From NCBI RefSeq assembly GCF_009937995.1, contig NZ_AP021881.1, positions 1,612,001 to 1,676,000 on the forward strand: a stretch of DNA of 64,000 nt. Reading direction: 5' to 3'. A model generated the notes under the pieces. The model saw only the letters and a list, made by a program, of their open reading frames with translations, did not search any database and was not told the DNA's origin. Each line of letters opens with the position of its first letter. The stretch's first letter is position 1. This document shows, piece after piece, positions 48,668-57,760 of the stretch. The position numbers and the translations under genes are program-made. This DNA comes from Sulfuriferula nivalis (GTDB taxonomy: Bacteria; Pseudomonadota; Gammaproteobacteria; Burkholderiales; Sulfuriferulaceae).

Positions 48668-50047
48668 ATGTCACAAGACCAACAACCCTTGTCCAATATA
48701 GAAAAGGGACGTATCTATGCTCCGTGGGAGCGCACTTTCAACCGAGTGCTGACTCCATTTGAAGAGTTTATCCACCGCCAGACTACAAGCGGATTGCTAT
48801 TAATGGGCATGGCAATAGTCGCGCTTTTTTTGGCAAATAGTTATTTATCGGAAGCATACCTGCATTTTATTCACACCCCAGTGAATTTAAGTGTTGGTAA
48901 CTGGGCAATTAATATGAGTTTGCACCATTGGATAAACGACGGTTTGATGGCGCTTTTTTTCTTTGTTGTCGGTTTAGAGCTTAAGCGTGAAATTATGGTG
49001 GGTGAACTATCAGATTTGCGTCAAGCAGCATTGCCTATCATCGCAGCTATTGGAGGTATGATAGTGCCCGCACTCATCTACCTGGCATTTAATCATGACG
49101 GCGATGCAGCCCGTGGCTGGGGGATTCCAATGGCCACTGATATCGCATTTGCTGTGGGCGCGTTGGTGTTGTTGGCAGGTCGCGTACCCAAGGCGCTTAT
49201 TACATTTCTGGTCGCGCTAGCGATTGCCGATGATCTCGGCGCCGTATTGGTCATTGCATTATTTTATACGCAAGAATTAGCACTTAATTGGCTGCTAGCG
49301 TCCGTGGCATTGTTCGCCGTATTATTAATATTAAATTTTGTTGGGATTCGTAAGGTGATGCCTTATTTTTTAGTAGCGGTCTTGCTCTGGTATGCGCTAT
49401 TGCAATCAGGTGTTCACGCTACACTGGCAGGCGTACTGGGTGCATTTACTGTGCCGGCAAGATCTAAGTATGCCCCTGGCTTATTTATTGAACGCGTCAA
49501 AGCTCAGCTAGAACGCTTTATAGCCAATCACCAGCAAGATGACACGCTGATGACTAATGAAAAGCTGTATGCAGTTGTGCAAAATTTAGATGAAAATGTG
49601 CGGGGTGTACAAACACCACTCCAGCGTTTAGAGCATATTTGGCATATACCAGTCGCTTTTATTGTAATCCCAATTTTTGCCTTGTTTAATGCTGGCATCC
49701 CATTGCAACTTGGCGCGCTTGGCGATACTTTTACGCATCCGGTGATGCTGGGCGTAACCTTTGGGCTGCTGTTTGGTAAATTTATGGGCATTACTGGCGC
49801 TTGCTGGTTGGCTTTGCGATTGGGAGTAGGGCAACTACCTACCGGCACGCGCTTCAGCCAGATTGCAGCCGTCTCTGTTCTAGGAGGTATCGGCTTCACT
49901 ATGTCGATCTTTATCGCAGAATTGGGTTTTGCAAGTCAACCTGAATATCTGCTGATGGCCAAAACTGGCATATTGGTCGCCTCTATGCTGGCAGGGCTGT
50001 TTGGATTTGTTTGGTTGTGGTGGTTGGGACGGAATATACCTGCATAG
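48668..50047 (+). CDS. nhaA: Na+/H+ antiporter NhaA
   Basis: 459 residues. The start ATG 48668 is preceded by GGAAAAG; an open upstream extension of 37 codons lacks similarity. NhaA motifs are LHHWINDGLMALFFFVVGLE, RREI-like LKREIMVGEL, ATDIAFAVGALVLLAGRVPK and ALAIADDLGAVLVIALFYT, with the paired ion-binding aspartates DD. Exports sodium in exchange for protons across the inner membrane. About 60 residues longer than E. coli NhaA, mostly in a loop before the last helices and an N-terminal tail (PWERTFNRVLTPFEEF). Confidence 0.94.
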   Translation: MSQDQQPLSNIEKGRIYAPWERTFNRVLTPFEEFIHRQTTSGLLLMGMAIVALFLANSYLSEAYLHFIHTPVNLSVGNWAINMSLHHWINDGLMALFFFVVGLELKREIMVGELSDLRQAALPIIAAIGGMIVPALIYLAFNHDGDAARGWGIPMATDIAFAVGALVLLAGRVPKALITFLVALAIADDLGAVLVIALFYTQELALNWLLASVALFAVLLILNFVGIRKVMPYFLVAVLLWYALLQSGVHATLAGVLGAFTVPARSKYAPGLFIERVKAQLERFIANHQQDDTLMTNEKLYAVVQNLDENVRGVQTPLQRLEHIWHIPVAFIVIPIFALFNAGIPLQLGALGDTFTHPVMLGVTFGLLFGKFMGITGACWLALRLGVGQLPTGTRFSQIAAVSVLGGIGFTMSIFIAELGFASQPEYLLMAKTGILVASMLAGLFGFVWLWWLGRNIPA

Positions 50048-50097
50048 CAACTGCCTAATGCTGATGAAATGTGGGTAAAGTCGCAAAGCTACTTTAC

Positions 50098-50108
50098 GTT
50101 GGTATAAT
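50098..50108 (+). promoter_or_regulatory. Extended -10 promoter before nhaD
   Basis: TGGTATAAT gives a TGn extension (50100-50102) and a perfect -10 hexamer at 50103-50108. The -35 region is weak. nhaD starts 131 bases on. Confidence 0.5.
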
Positions 50109-50239
50109 GCTAGACGTTGCAAATTTGCCTTATAGGGCATAAAAGTAAAATATACAGAATTAAGCGTCAATTCATTTTATTAAACAACTCGCTGTCAGTT
50201 TACATTAGATAGAGTTGTTAACCTTTTATTAGTAAAAAT

Positions 50240-51523
50240 ATGATCAGCACACTCATTATTATTTTCCTTATCGCATATGCAGCAATTGCGCTGGAACACC
50301 CAATTAAAATTAATAAATCTGCTTCGGCTCTGCTAGGTGCGGGTTTGTTATGGACAGTTTATGCTGTTAGTACCAATGACCATATGCTGGTGGAGCATCA
50401 ACTTAGTGAATCACTGGCTTCAACCGCACAAATCGTGTTTTTCCTGATTGGCGCAATGACTATTGTTGAAGTTATCGATGCCCATAATGGCTTTGAAGTA
50501 ATTACTTCACGCATTAAGACCACAAAACTTTCGTCACTGATGTGGCTGGTAGGTTTTGTGACCTTTTTTCTCAGTGCAATTTTAGATAATTTAACCACAA
50601 CCATAGTTATGGTTTCTTTAATCAGAAAGCTCTTGGACAAGCGGGAAGATCGTCTTTTATTCGCAGCAATGATAGTCATCGCTGCAAATGCTGGCGGTGC
50701 ATGGTCCCCTATAGGTGATGTAACGACCACCATGCTCTGGATCGGTGGGCAAATAACTGCTATTTCGATAATCAAAGGGTTATTTCTTGCTTCTTTGGCT
50801 AATCTAATCGTACCGTTGTTAGTCGTAAGTTATAACCTTAGAGGTAAAAGTATCACTTCCCCTGTTAAACTCCAAAGCAGTAACCATTTGCAAACTAGCG
50901 ATTTTGAGCGGAATGTCATGTTTTTTGTGGGATTAGGTGTCCTGGTTCTGGTTCCCGTATTCAAGACTGCGACCCATTTGCCTCCATTTATGGGAATACT
51001 GTTAGGTCTTGGATTCCTCTGGCTGGTTGGTGATTTGATACACCGTCATAAAGAAGATGAAGAAAAGCAGCATTTAACATTGGCGCATGCGCTGATGCAT
51101 ATCGACATGAGCTCTATTGTGTTCTTTATCGGGATTTTATTAGCAGTGGCAACATTGGAACACAGCCGTATCCTTGAGGTGATTGCTAGCTGGCTAGACC
51201 AGAAGGTTGGTCGTCAGGATATGATAGTCATTATTATGGGGCTGGTCAGTGCGGTTGTGGATAACGTCCCTCTCGTAGCAGCTTCTATGGGCATGTATGA
51301 TATTAAGCAATATCCAGCAGACAGCTTCTTGTGGGAATTTGTCGCTTACTGCACGGGCACTGGCGGTTCTATGCTAATCATTGGTTCTGCAGCTGGTGTT
51401 GCGGCTATGGGATTAGAGAAAATTCAATTTCTCTGGTATATCAAAAAAATAAGCTGGCTTGCGCTATTGGGTTACTTCGCCGGGGTGGCAGGCTATCTTA
51501 TACAATACAATATGACTCACTAG
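50240..51523 (+). CDS. nhaD: Na+/H+ antiporter NhaD
   Basis: 427 residues with about 11-12 membrane helices, ion-transporter superfamily. Characteristic blocks are ILDNLTTTIVMVSLIRKLLD, NAGGAWSPIGDVTTTMLWIGG and VVDNVPLVAASMGMYD with the conserved Asp/Asn pairs. NhaD antiporters exchange sodium or lithium for protons, mostly at alkaline pH. It directly follows nhaA but has its own promoter. Confidence 0.94.
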   Translation: MISTLIIIFLIAYAAIALEHPIKINKSASALLGAGLLWTVYAVSTNDHMLVEHQLSESLASTAQIVFFLIGAMTIVEVIDAHNGFEVITSRIKTTKLSSLMWLVGFVTFFLSAILDNLTTTIVMVSLIRKLLDKREDRLLFAAMIVIAANAGGAWSPIGDVTTTMLWIGGQITAISIIKGLFLASLANLIVPLLVVSYNLRGKSITSPVKLQSSNHLQTSDFERNVMFFVGLGVLVLVPVFKTATHLPPFMGILLGLGFLWLVGDLIHRHKEDEEKQHLTLAHALMHIDMSSIVFFIGILLAVATLEHSRILEVIASWLDQKVGRQDMIVIIMGLVSAVVDNVPLVAASMGMYDIKQYPADSFLWEFVAYCTGTGGSMLIIGSAAGVAAMGLEKIQFLWYIKKISWLALLGYFAGVAGYLIQYNMTH

Positions 51524-51615
51524 AATATGCTAAATTTTTTGTATAAATACCTGTAAGTTCGTGATCAGAGAGTTATCCAGGGCATTCATTTATTACTGGT
51601 ATTTATTTGTTCAAT

Positions 51616-51653
51616 AAAAAAGGCTTTTGTGGTTGTACCACAAAAGCCTTTTT
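51616..51653. terminator. Bidirectional rho-independent terminator
   Basis: A perfect 17-base inverted repeat with A run before and T run after (arms AAAAAGGCTTTTGTGGT and its complement, loop TGT). It serves nhaD on the plus strand and the SCP2-like gene on the minus strand. Confidence 0.95.
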
Positions 51654-51672
51654 AGTAATAATTAAGTTGTTA

Positions 51673-52200
51673 TTATTTAGTAGGACATGATGCTTCTGTA
51701 GAAGGCACCTTACCTGCAAGCAACAAGAACTGTTCAAATGGACCCATTACGCTCATGGCTTCGCCTTTTGGACCTTCAAACTTTAAACGACCAAACATCA
51801 TCGCTTTCATAGGGCCGTATTCACCAGCACCCATATCATGCCATTTTTCTGTTGTAGCATACATCACATAGTCAATATCGCTGTCTAATTTAGGTGTTTC
51901 AACTTTGCCGCCATAAGAACAGAATGCCTTGCCCGCTTTTTCAGAAATACGCATTTCTACGTGTGGACTATCTTCACAGTCACTACGATACATTTGAATA
52001 ATCTTGAAACCACGACCTTTGTTGTTTTTAACCCATTTACCGCTTAAACCATCGGTAAGGATTGCGTTTTTATTAAAAGACTCGCAAGCTTGTGTTGCCC
52101 AGTCGGCAGACATTAACACAGGGGCTGCAGAGGCTGTGCCTGCAATGATAGAAAGTGCTATAGCTGAGGCGGCAGTAATGCCTTTAAGATGCTTGGTCAT
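51673..52200 (-). CDS. Periplasmic SCP2-like protein
   Basis: 175 residues with a signal peptide (MTKHLKGITAASAIALSIIAG, cleaved near ASAAP). The C-terminal half reads like an SCP2 sterol-carrier fold: DIDYVMYATTEKWHDMGAG, GPMKAMMFGRLKFEGPKGEA, MSVMGPFEQFLLLAG. Three or four cysteines (ACESFN, DCEDSP, CSYGG, SCPTK) could form disulfides in the periplasm. Probably a hydrophobic-ligand binder; ligand unknown. It has its own terminator. Confidence 0.72.
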   Translation of the reverse strand: MTKHLKGITAASAIALSIIAGTASAAPVLMSADWATQACESFNKNAILTDGLSGKWVKNNKGRGFKIIQMYRSDCEDSPHVEMRISEKAGKAFCSYGGKVETPKLDSDIDYVMYATTEKWHDMGAGEYGPMKAMMFGRLKFEGPKGEAMSVMGPFEQFLLLAGKVPSTEASCPTK

Positions 52201-52312
52201 GCAGTGTTTCTCCTAGTTTAAAAATTATATTTTGGGTTAGCGAAGCGAGCCGCGGGTAAAAGTTACCTGCTTCGAGCAATAGTGTCAAATCAAAAATAAC
52301 AGATTTATGAAA

Positions 52313-53389
52313 TCAACAGGTTGCAAGTATTTGTTGATATGCGTCGACAAATATTTTTACACCTTCCAGTTGCAATGTTTCACCCACTTCATCCGCGTAG
52401 ATACCCATACCTTCCAATGCCAGATAATCAGCTTGACTTACATCAACGCCTTTTTCCACAGTATCTGACACCGTACCATGATCCCGGAATGCATCCAATG
52501 TTGCACCTGGAACGGTATTTACTGTTTCGGCTCCGATCAAATTATCAAGATATTTGACATCAGAATAAGCTTTGTTTTTAGTGCCCGTACTAGCCCATAA
52601 CAAATATTGTGGACGGCAGCCCGCTTTTGCCAAATCTGCAAAGTAGTCACCATGGAATATTTGTTTATAGCGCTGGTATGCTAGTTTGGAGATAGCTAAA
52701 GCAGCGTGTCCTTGCAAAGCAAGTGCCGCTGGGGTGTTAATAGCTGCTAAACGTGGGTCTATGTTGGAATCTACGCGAGACAAAAATAAGCTCGCCACCG
52801 CTTTGATGTTACGACCATTCCCGCCATTAGCGAGATATATACGTAATCCACGGATATAGGCTTCAAAAGTACGAACTGTCTGGGTTATGGAAAACAATAA
52901 TGTGATGTTGACCGAGATACCCATGCCGATGACTTGTTCAAAAGCAATCAGGCCAGCTGGTGTTGCCGGGATTTTAATAAGTAGGTTAGGGCGGTTAACT
53001 TCTGCATGTAATCGTTTGGCTGCTGCAATAGTGCCTTCTGCATCATTTGCAAGGTTGGGTGATACTTCCAGACTCACGTAACCATCATCACCATCCGAGG
53101 CTTTATAGGTAGCGAGTAAAATATCACAGGCAGCTTGTATGTCAGGAATAACCATCGCCTCATAACGCATCTCTGGATCCGGCGTGGTTAACTTTAATTG
53201 ATCAAATTGTTCTTTGTAATATGGACTTTCCGTGAGTGCTTTTTGAAAAATGGCAGGATTAGAAGTAATGCCAGTGACGCCATCTTCATTCACCAATTTT
53301 GCCAGTTCACCTTCTTTGATAATAGTACGGGACAAATTATCAAGCCAGATGGATTGACCTAATTTTTTGACTTCGTGCAGCTTGCTCAT
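52313..53389 (-). CDS. tal: Transaldolase
   Basis: 358 residues, the longer transaldolase class. Transfers a dihydroxyacetone unit between sugar phosphates. Schiff-base lysine is in PNLLIKIPAT (about K139); other parts are GVTGITSNPAIFQKAL near the start, DIQAACDILL and YVSLEVSPNLANDAEGT. Located in low-GC native DNA, unlike transketolase and phosphoketolase of the left segment. Ribosome-binding site GGAGA. Confidence 0.95.
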   Translation of the reverse strand: MSKLHEVKKLGQSIWLDNLSRTIIKEGELAKLVNEDGVTGITSNPAIFQKALTESPYYKEQFDQLKLTTPDPEMRYEAMVIPDIQAACDILLATYKASDGDDGYVSLEVSPNLANDAEGTIAAAKRLHAEVNRPNLLIKIPATPAGLIAFEQVIGMGISVNITLLFSITQTVRTFEAYIRGLRIYLANGGNGRNIKAVASLFLSRVDSNIDPRLAAINTPAALALQGHAALAISKLAYQRYKQIFHGDYFADLAKAGCRPQYLLWASTGTKNKAYSDVKYLDNLIGAETVNTVPGATLDAFRDHGTVSDTVEKGVDVSQADYLALEGMGIYADEVGETLQLEGVKIFVDAYQQILATC

Positions 53390-53401
53390 GTTGTCTCCTT
53401 A

Positions 53402-54049
53402 TTAATTTTGTAGGGATGATTGCAGCAGTTCTATTCTAGCCCGAATCAGCTGCTGTTGTGTTGGATCAGGGGTGTTTTTTTCTTGTACTAGCAAATAGGC
53501 AAGTAATGGTCTGCGCCAGCCTTGTTCACTTGCGGTATTGATTGCAATGTCCAAAGTTTGGTTGTCGTATTGCTGCCTTACTACATTAACTGAAATTGCA
53601 ATCAAACGTGATAGTGGATCGCTGATCTGACTAATACGAGCATTTGATTCTGCGACAGAATCAGCTACTACCATGGCTTGATAAGAACTGGGTAGTATTT
53701 TTGCATTTAATAAACGCCAGTCTCCAATTAAAAAGTGATAATAATTTGCATCTACTGAATTCGTACTTGCCAGTGATGTATAGCCTGTACAGGGTGCGCT
53801 ATCCAGAGCCGCCATTGCCACGCCACATCGCACCAATTCTAAATGCGCTACTGCATTGATGTCGGCAGTCGCTGCACTTGCACTACGCGCCTTGTTAAAG
53901 CTGGCAAGTGCCAGTTTGCTACGGCCTTCTAAGTAATATTGGGTGTAACGTGCCATAGCAGCTTGCGTGTCGATTTGCCAATCAGGTACAGTTGGACCTC
54001 CGCCGCACGCACTTAACAGCAACACAAGGATAAGCGCGGATGTCTTCAT
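53402..54049 (-). CDS. Lipoprotein of the second MCE operon
   Basis: 215 residues. Lipobox LLLSACGGG with the lipidated Cys15, then a mainly helical, repeat-rich protein (MARYTQYYLEGRSKLALASF). No known family recognised. It is the last gene of the leftward permease/ATPase-like/MCE operon and overlaps the MCE gene by four bases, so it is probably an auxiliary outer- or inner-membrane lipoprotein comparable in position to PqiC-type partners. Confidence 0.75.
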   Translation of the reverse strand: MKTSALILVLLLSACGGGPTVPDWQIDTQAAMARYTQYYLEGRSKLALASFNKARSASAATADINAVAHLELVRCGVAMAALDSAPCTGYTSLASTNSVDANYYHFLIGDWRLLNAKILPSSYQAMVVADSVAESNARISQISDPLSRLIAISVNVVRQQYDNQTLDIAINTASEQGWRRPLLAYLLVQEKNTPDPTQQQLIRARIELLQSSLQN

Positions 54050-54996
54050 GGCAGTTTCACCTCGCCAGCTTTACCTGCGGGCAGGAAACGGTTTATTTTA
54101 GTAATAAGCTGATTCGTTTTGCTTAAGGCTTCATCAACTTCTGACCTTAGTTGCCCCATATCATCAGTACCTTGTTTGAGATTGCTGGTGAGTGCATTTG
54201 TATTAACTAATAGCTCATCGACCTTTTTAAGACTGGTGCGTATGTCGGTGAGCATCGGCGGTATTTGTGCCAACGAAGCGTCGGCTTTATCTGCCAGGCC
54301 ACCCTTATCAAAGGCCATGTGATCAATTTTTACCGATAATTGATTGAGGTTATGGGTTAAATCACGCGTGTTTTGTAATGTGTCGATTAATAATTGCGCC
54401 TGTTGTTCGCCACCAAGCAGACCTTGGCTGATGCCATATTTACCCGTCATTGCTTGCGTAATGTGCTGGACGTTGACCAGTGCGGTATTCGCCTCACCAT
54501 TACGGCGAGTGATGTAGGCAAGATTAGCCGCAAGTTGATTGAATTGGTCAAGCACACCATTCACTTTGGCAACAAGCGCCGGCACATCAACGCCACCTGT
54601 GGCAATATTCAGTGGGTGGGTTGTCTTTGTATTGAGCTCTGGGCTATTCAAATCAGCTGATTCAACTTTTATTCTGGCCGCGCCAACCAAAGGCTTGTCT
54701 AGCGAGAATTGGCTATTAGCACGCAGCCATACACTCTGCTGACTATCTACGCTAATTATAATTCGCGCCATGCCTTGCTTGGTGAGGGATAGGCTATTGA
54801 CTTGTCCGACCGGAATGCCACGAAAGCTGACAGGCATACCCACGGTAATATTTTCCGCATTGGGGGCAATTAGGGTGTAACTTAATTTTTGTTCAAACCA
54901 GCCGCGCTCATAACCTAAATAAGCGAAGAAACCAGCGGCAAATACTATGCTGCTGAATATAAATAAACCGACTTTAAATTGCATGGATTCGTTCAT
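54046..54996 (-). CDS. MCE-domain (MlaD/PqiB-like) protein
   Basis: 316 residues. N-terminal membrane anchor (KVGLFIFSSIVFAAGFFAY), then an MCE domain (ENITVGMPVSFRGIPVGQVN, KPLVGAARIKVESADL) and a long helical tail to the C-terminus (ALTSNLKQGTDDMGQLRSEV). Such proteins form periplasmic rings or tubes for lipid transport. Overlaps the ATPase-like gene by four bases. Confidence 0.9.
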   Translation of the reverse strand: MNESMQFKVGLFIFSSIVFAAGFFAYLGYERGWFEQKLSYTLIAPNAENITVGMPVSFRGIPVGQVNSLSLTKQGMARIIISVDSQQSVWLRANSQFSLDKPLVGAARIKVESADLNSPELNTKTTHPLNIATGGVDVPALVAKVNGVLDQFNQLAANLAYITRRNGEANTALVNVQHITQAMTGKYGISQGLLGGEQQAQLLIDTLQNTRDLTHNLNQLSVKIDHMAFDKGGLADKADASLAQIPPMLTDIRTSLKKVDELLVNTNALTSNLKQGTDDMGQLRSEVDEALSKTNQLITKINRFLPAGKAGEVKLP

Positions 54997-55463
54997 GGTA
55001 GCGTCTCATAAAGCGGGGTGTACCAGCTATAGTCAATAATTACATATTCGCAAGCTTCATGTAATAGACAAGCGAGTGTAGAGCGTAAAATTTGCGGATA
55101 AAATACATCGGGTAATAATAGTGCAGGACGGTCTATGACGATTAGTGGACGTTTTAGCATAATGGCACGCGCCATTTTGACGGCAAAACGCTGGCTGTAA
55201 GTTAAATCCTCATCGCGTTTCGTAGCTATATCCTGATAGCCCATGCAGGTTAGTAATTGTTGTGCTCGTTCGCTGGCATGGATCCAAGTGGCGTGCTGGT
55301 GTAGCTGGTCAATAAGTGCAATATTTTCGAGGCAAGTCAAATTGACACGTAAGGGCAATTCAGGCGAGATCAACGCACACTCATGCCCACTTGCACCTAG
55401 CAGGGTAGTGATACGCGCGCGCCGCTCAGCTTCATCCGCACAGTAATTTATATGTAATTCAAT
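54993..55463 (-). CDS. Degenerate ABC ATPase-like subunit of the second MCE operon
   Basis: Read from TTG 55373 it has 126 residues; the frame is open back to 55478 without an ATG, and an ATT start at 55463 or 55469 (after GAGGTGG) would give about 156. The Q-loop region (LTCLENIALIDQL), a signature remnant (LTYSQRFAVKMARAIMLKR) and Walker B remnant (LIVIDRPALLLPD) align with MlaF. But LSGGQ is LTYSQ, the catalytic Glu after Walker B is Arg, and the Walker A loop is absent. It cannot hydrolyse ATP in the normal way. It overlaps both neighbours, so it has been kept in the operon. Typical MlaF is about 260 residues. Confidence 0.65.
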   Translation of the reverse strand: MELHINYCADEAERRARITTLLGASGHECALISPELPLRVNLTCLENIALIDQLHQHATWIHASERAQQLLTCMGYQDIATKRDEDLTYSQRFAVKMARAIMLKRPLIVIDRPALLLPDVFYPQILRSTLACLLHEACEYVIIDYSWYTPLYETLP

Positions 55464-56296
55464 GCTAATGATGCCACCTCAATTAAAACAATTGCGAAAA
55501 AAACACGCATCATGCCCTTGAGCACTGCGACAGGTACCAGAAATAAACGTTTAGGGATTTCCAACCCCGTTTTCAGTGGGATGAGTGTGACAGCCAAGCC
55601 GAACAATATGGTTTTTACTACTACGCCCAGTATCAATGAAACAGGTAGTAATTGCGCCATCATGTGTGCATAACAGGACCAATTCTCCCAGACCCAACCG
55701 TAAATGCCGACAAAAGCCACGCATAATGCGCCTAGTATGGACAACCCTGTCAATGTGAGTACCGATGCTACGCCACCAATAACACGTGGCATGTATTCAT
55801 AACGCATAGGGTCAATTTGCGCATGCTCAAATGCGGTAATTTCATTATTGACATGCATTAACGCAATCTCAGTATTGATCGCAGCCCCCGAACGCAGTGC
55901 AACAAATAGCGCTGACAACAATGGTAAGAGTTGTGTTAATAAAAAACCGACTATCAAGCCAGGGACATAACCCGATAAGCCTAAGTCACGGGCAACAGAT
56001 ACCATGATATGTATCAGCAGGGCACTGATAATGAGCGAATAAGCCAAGAATATCGGCAGCGCTTGCACTGCGGTAAAGTAAATTTGTTTGACGATAATCC
56101 AGCGTGTCGCACTGTCGTAAGTACGTGGACTAACAGCCACTTCCAGTAAATGCATGGCGAAATAGGCCATAGCTAATACCGCAGACCAGCGTTTCAACCA
56201 TGCATTGCCCAATTGCGTAATCCAAGTTCTCAAAACAGGCTTTCTTGATAGAATTGCCAATAAGTATCTATTGTCACCGCAGATTGCGCAAGTCAA
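55448..56296 (-). CDS. MlaE-like permease of the second MCE operon
   Basis: 282 residues. An N-terminal extension with Cys residues is followed by an MlaE/DUF140 core: LIISALLIHIMVSVARDLGLSG, LLPLLSALFVALRSGAAINTE, HAQIDPMRYEYMPRVIGGV. About five or six helices. First gene of the operon permease, ATPase-like, MCE, lipoprotein. Divergent from the SH3-domain gene. Confidence 0.88.
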   Translation of the reverse strand: MTCAICGDNRYLLAILSRKPVLRTWITQLGNAWLKRWSAVLAMAYFAMHLLEVAVSPRTYDSATRWIIVKQIYFTAVQALPIFLAYSLIISALLIHIMVSVARDLGLSGYVPGLIVGFLLTQLLPLLSALFVALRSGAAINTEIALMHVNNEITAFEHAQIDPMRYEYMPRVIGGVASVLTLTGLSILGALCVAFVGIYGWVWENWSCYAHMMAQLLPVSLILGVVVKTILFGLAVTLIPLKTGLEIPKRLFLVPVAVLKGMMRVFFAIVLIEVASLALNYI

Positions 56297-56329
56297 GGTA
56301 GAATTAATCTTTTAAGTCAGGAGCGTGCA

Positions 56330-56848
56330 ATGATATATCGTCGAGAATTATCTGCTTTATTACTGAGTATAAGCATATTCAGTAGTGCCGCTATTGCAGC
56401 TACACCCGGCGTCCTGATTAAATCCGAAACGATTTATGCGTTACCTAGTAGCACTGCAAAGCCAATTACCAAGTTGAGCAAGGGAAGTACTGTAAACGTG
56501 CTTACCAAGCAAGGTGGATGGTTACAAATTGGTGTCGGTGCCAGCAAAGGCTGGGTGCGTATGTTATCTGTGCGAACATCAGGCGCGGTAGTTAGTAATA
56601 GCGGTGCTGATCTTGCAGGCATAGCACAAATGGCCACGGGTAAACGTCAGCCTGGACAAATCGTTGCAACTGCGGGTGTGCGTGGTTTGAGTGAAGAAGA
56701 TTTAAAATCGGCACATTATAGTGCGCAAGGTATGAGCGAATTGGCTAGCTACCAGGTAAGCACAAACACAGCAAAGAGTTTTGCTAAACAAGGCAAGTTG
56801 ATCAAGCAAAGTATTGCTTATCTTCCTGCTCCCGTTGATAGCCAATGA
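56330..56848 (+). CDS. SH3-domain exported protein
   Basis: 172 residues with a signal peptide (LSALLLSISIFSSAAIAA). A bacterial SH3 domain follows (TPGVLIKSETIYALPSSTAK to GASKGWVRMLSVRTSG). Probably binds cell-wall or other peptides in the periplasm. Overlaps the M48 protease open frame, with only 11 bases to its likely start, so they are co-transcribed. Confidence 0.82.
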   Translation: MIYRRELSALLLSISIFSSAAIAATPGVLIKSETIYALPSSTAKPITKLSKGSTVNVLTKQGGWLQIGVGASKGWVRMLSVRTSGAVVSNSGADLAGIAQMATGKRQPGQIVATAGVRGLSEEDLKSAHYSAQGMSELASYQVSTNTAKSFAKQGKLIKQSIAYLPAPVDSQ

Positions 56849-56859
56849 AGGATGCTGAT

Positions 56860-57750
56860 ATGAAAAAGACGATGATAAGTTTATTGTTAACAACCCTCAG
56901 CGTAACATCGGCCTACGCTTTTGACCTTAATGATTTGAATAATGTCCTGAAGCAGTTGCCTAGCAATAATACTAGTCAGACTACCGACAACATTGGGGAT
57001 ACGACAAAATCCAATAAATTAGATCCTGCTGCAGTTTTGCTAGGCGCAATCAAGGGTACTTCTGTCGATGATGAAATTCAGATAGGTCGTCAGGTTTCTG
57101 GTAATTTACTGGGTGCATCCCCACTCGTTAAGGATGCAAAATTACAGAACTATGTAAATCTGGTTGGGCGTTGGGTGGCTTTACAAAGTGAACGTCCAGA
57201 CCTGCCTTGGCAGTTCGGTGTTATCGAAAGCAATGATATCAATGCTTTTTCAGCACCGGGTGGTTTTGTATTTATTACCAAAGGTTTATATAAAAAACTC
57301 AATAATGAGTCTGACCTTGCTGGCGTACTGGGTCATGAAATCGCACACGTTGTACGCAAGCACCAGCTTAAGATTTTGCAGCAGAGTCAAATTATCGGAC
57401 TGGGAGCAGATGCGCTAGGTCGTGAAGTTAAAGGACAAGCCGCATTACAAAATCTCATAGGTAGTGGTGCTGAAATAATGTCTCGCAAGTTAGACAAGAG
57501 CGCTGAATTTGAAGCCGATCGTATGGGATTGGTACTTGCTGCTCGTGCGGGCTATGACGCTTATGGCTTACCCACTGTGCTAGAGGAAATTGGTCATGTT
57601 GCGCCAGGGGATAGTAGCGTTGCATTGCTGTTTAAAACCCATCCAGCACCTGATGTACGCTTTGCCATGTTAAGTGAGGCAGTGGGTGACCGATTAGATA
57701 ATCTCCCCGCTGGTAAAGAATTAGCTAACCGTTTTTATCGTATTAAATAG
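56860..57750 (+). CDS. M48-family metalloprotease
   Basis: 296 residues from ATG 56860 (MKKTMISLLLTTLSVTSAYA, a signal peptide), preceded by AAGGA. The zinc site is GHEIAHVVRKHQ (HExxH) with the third ligand Glu in SAEFEADRMGLVLA. Periplasmic, resembling BepA/LoiP-type proteases that process outer-membrane proteins. Lacks the TPR extension of BepA. Partner SH3 gene just upstream. Confidence 0.9.
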   Translation: MKKTMISLLLTTLSVTSAYAFDLNDLNNVLKQLPSNNTSQTTDNIGDTTKSNKLDPAAVLLGAIKGTSVDDEIQIGRQVSGNLLGASPLVKDAKLQNYVNLVGRWVALQSERPDLPWQFGVIESNDINAFSAPGGFVFITKGLYKKLNNESDLAGVLGHEIAHVVRKHQLKILQQSQIIGLGADALGREVKGQAALQNLIGSGAEIMSRKLDKSAEFEADRMGLVLAARAGYDAYGLPTVLEEIGHVAPGDSSVALLFKTHPAPDVRFAMLSEAVGDRLDNLPAGKELANRFYRIK

Positions 57751-57760
57751 AAAGTAGCGT

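Noticed and set aside
52229-52262. GCGAAGCGAGCC shared with the element's end hairpin
   Set aside because: Only 12 bases match and no other element sequence is nearby, so chance is likely.
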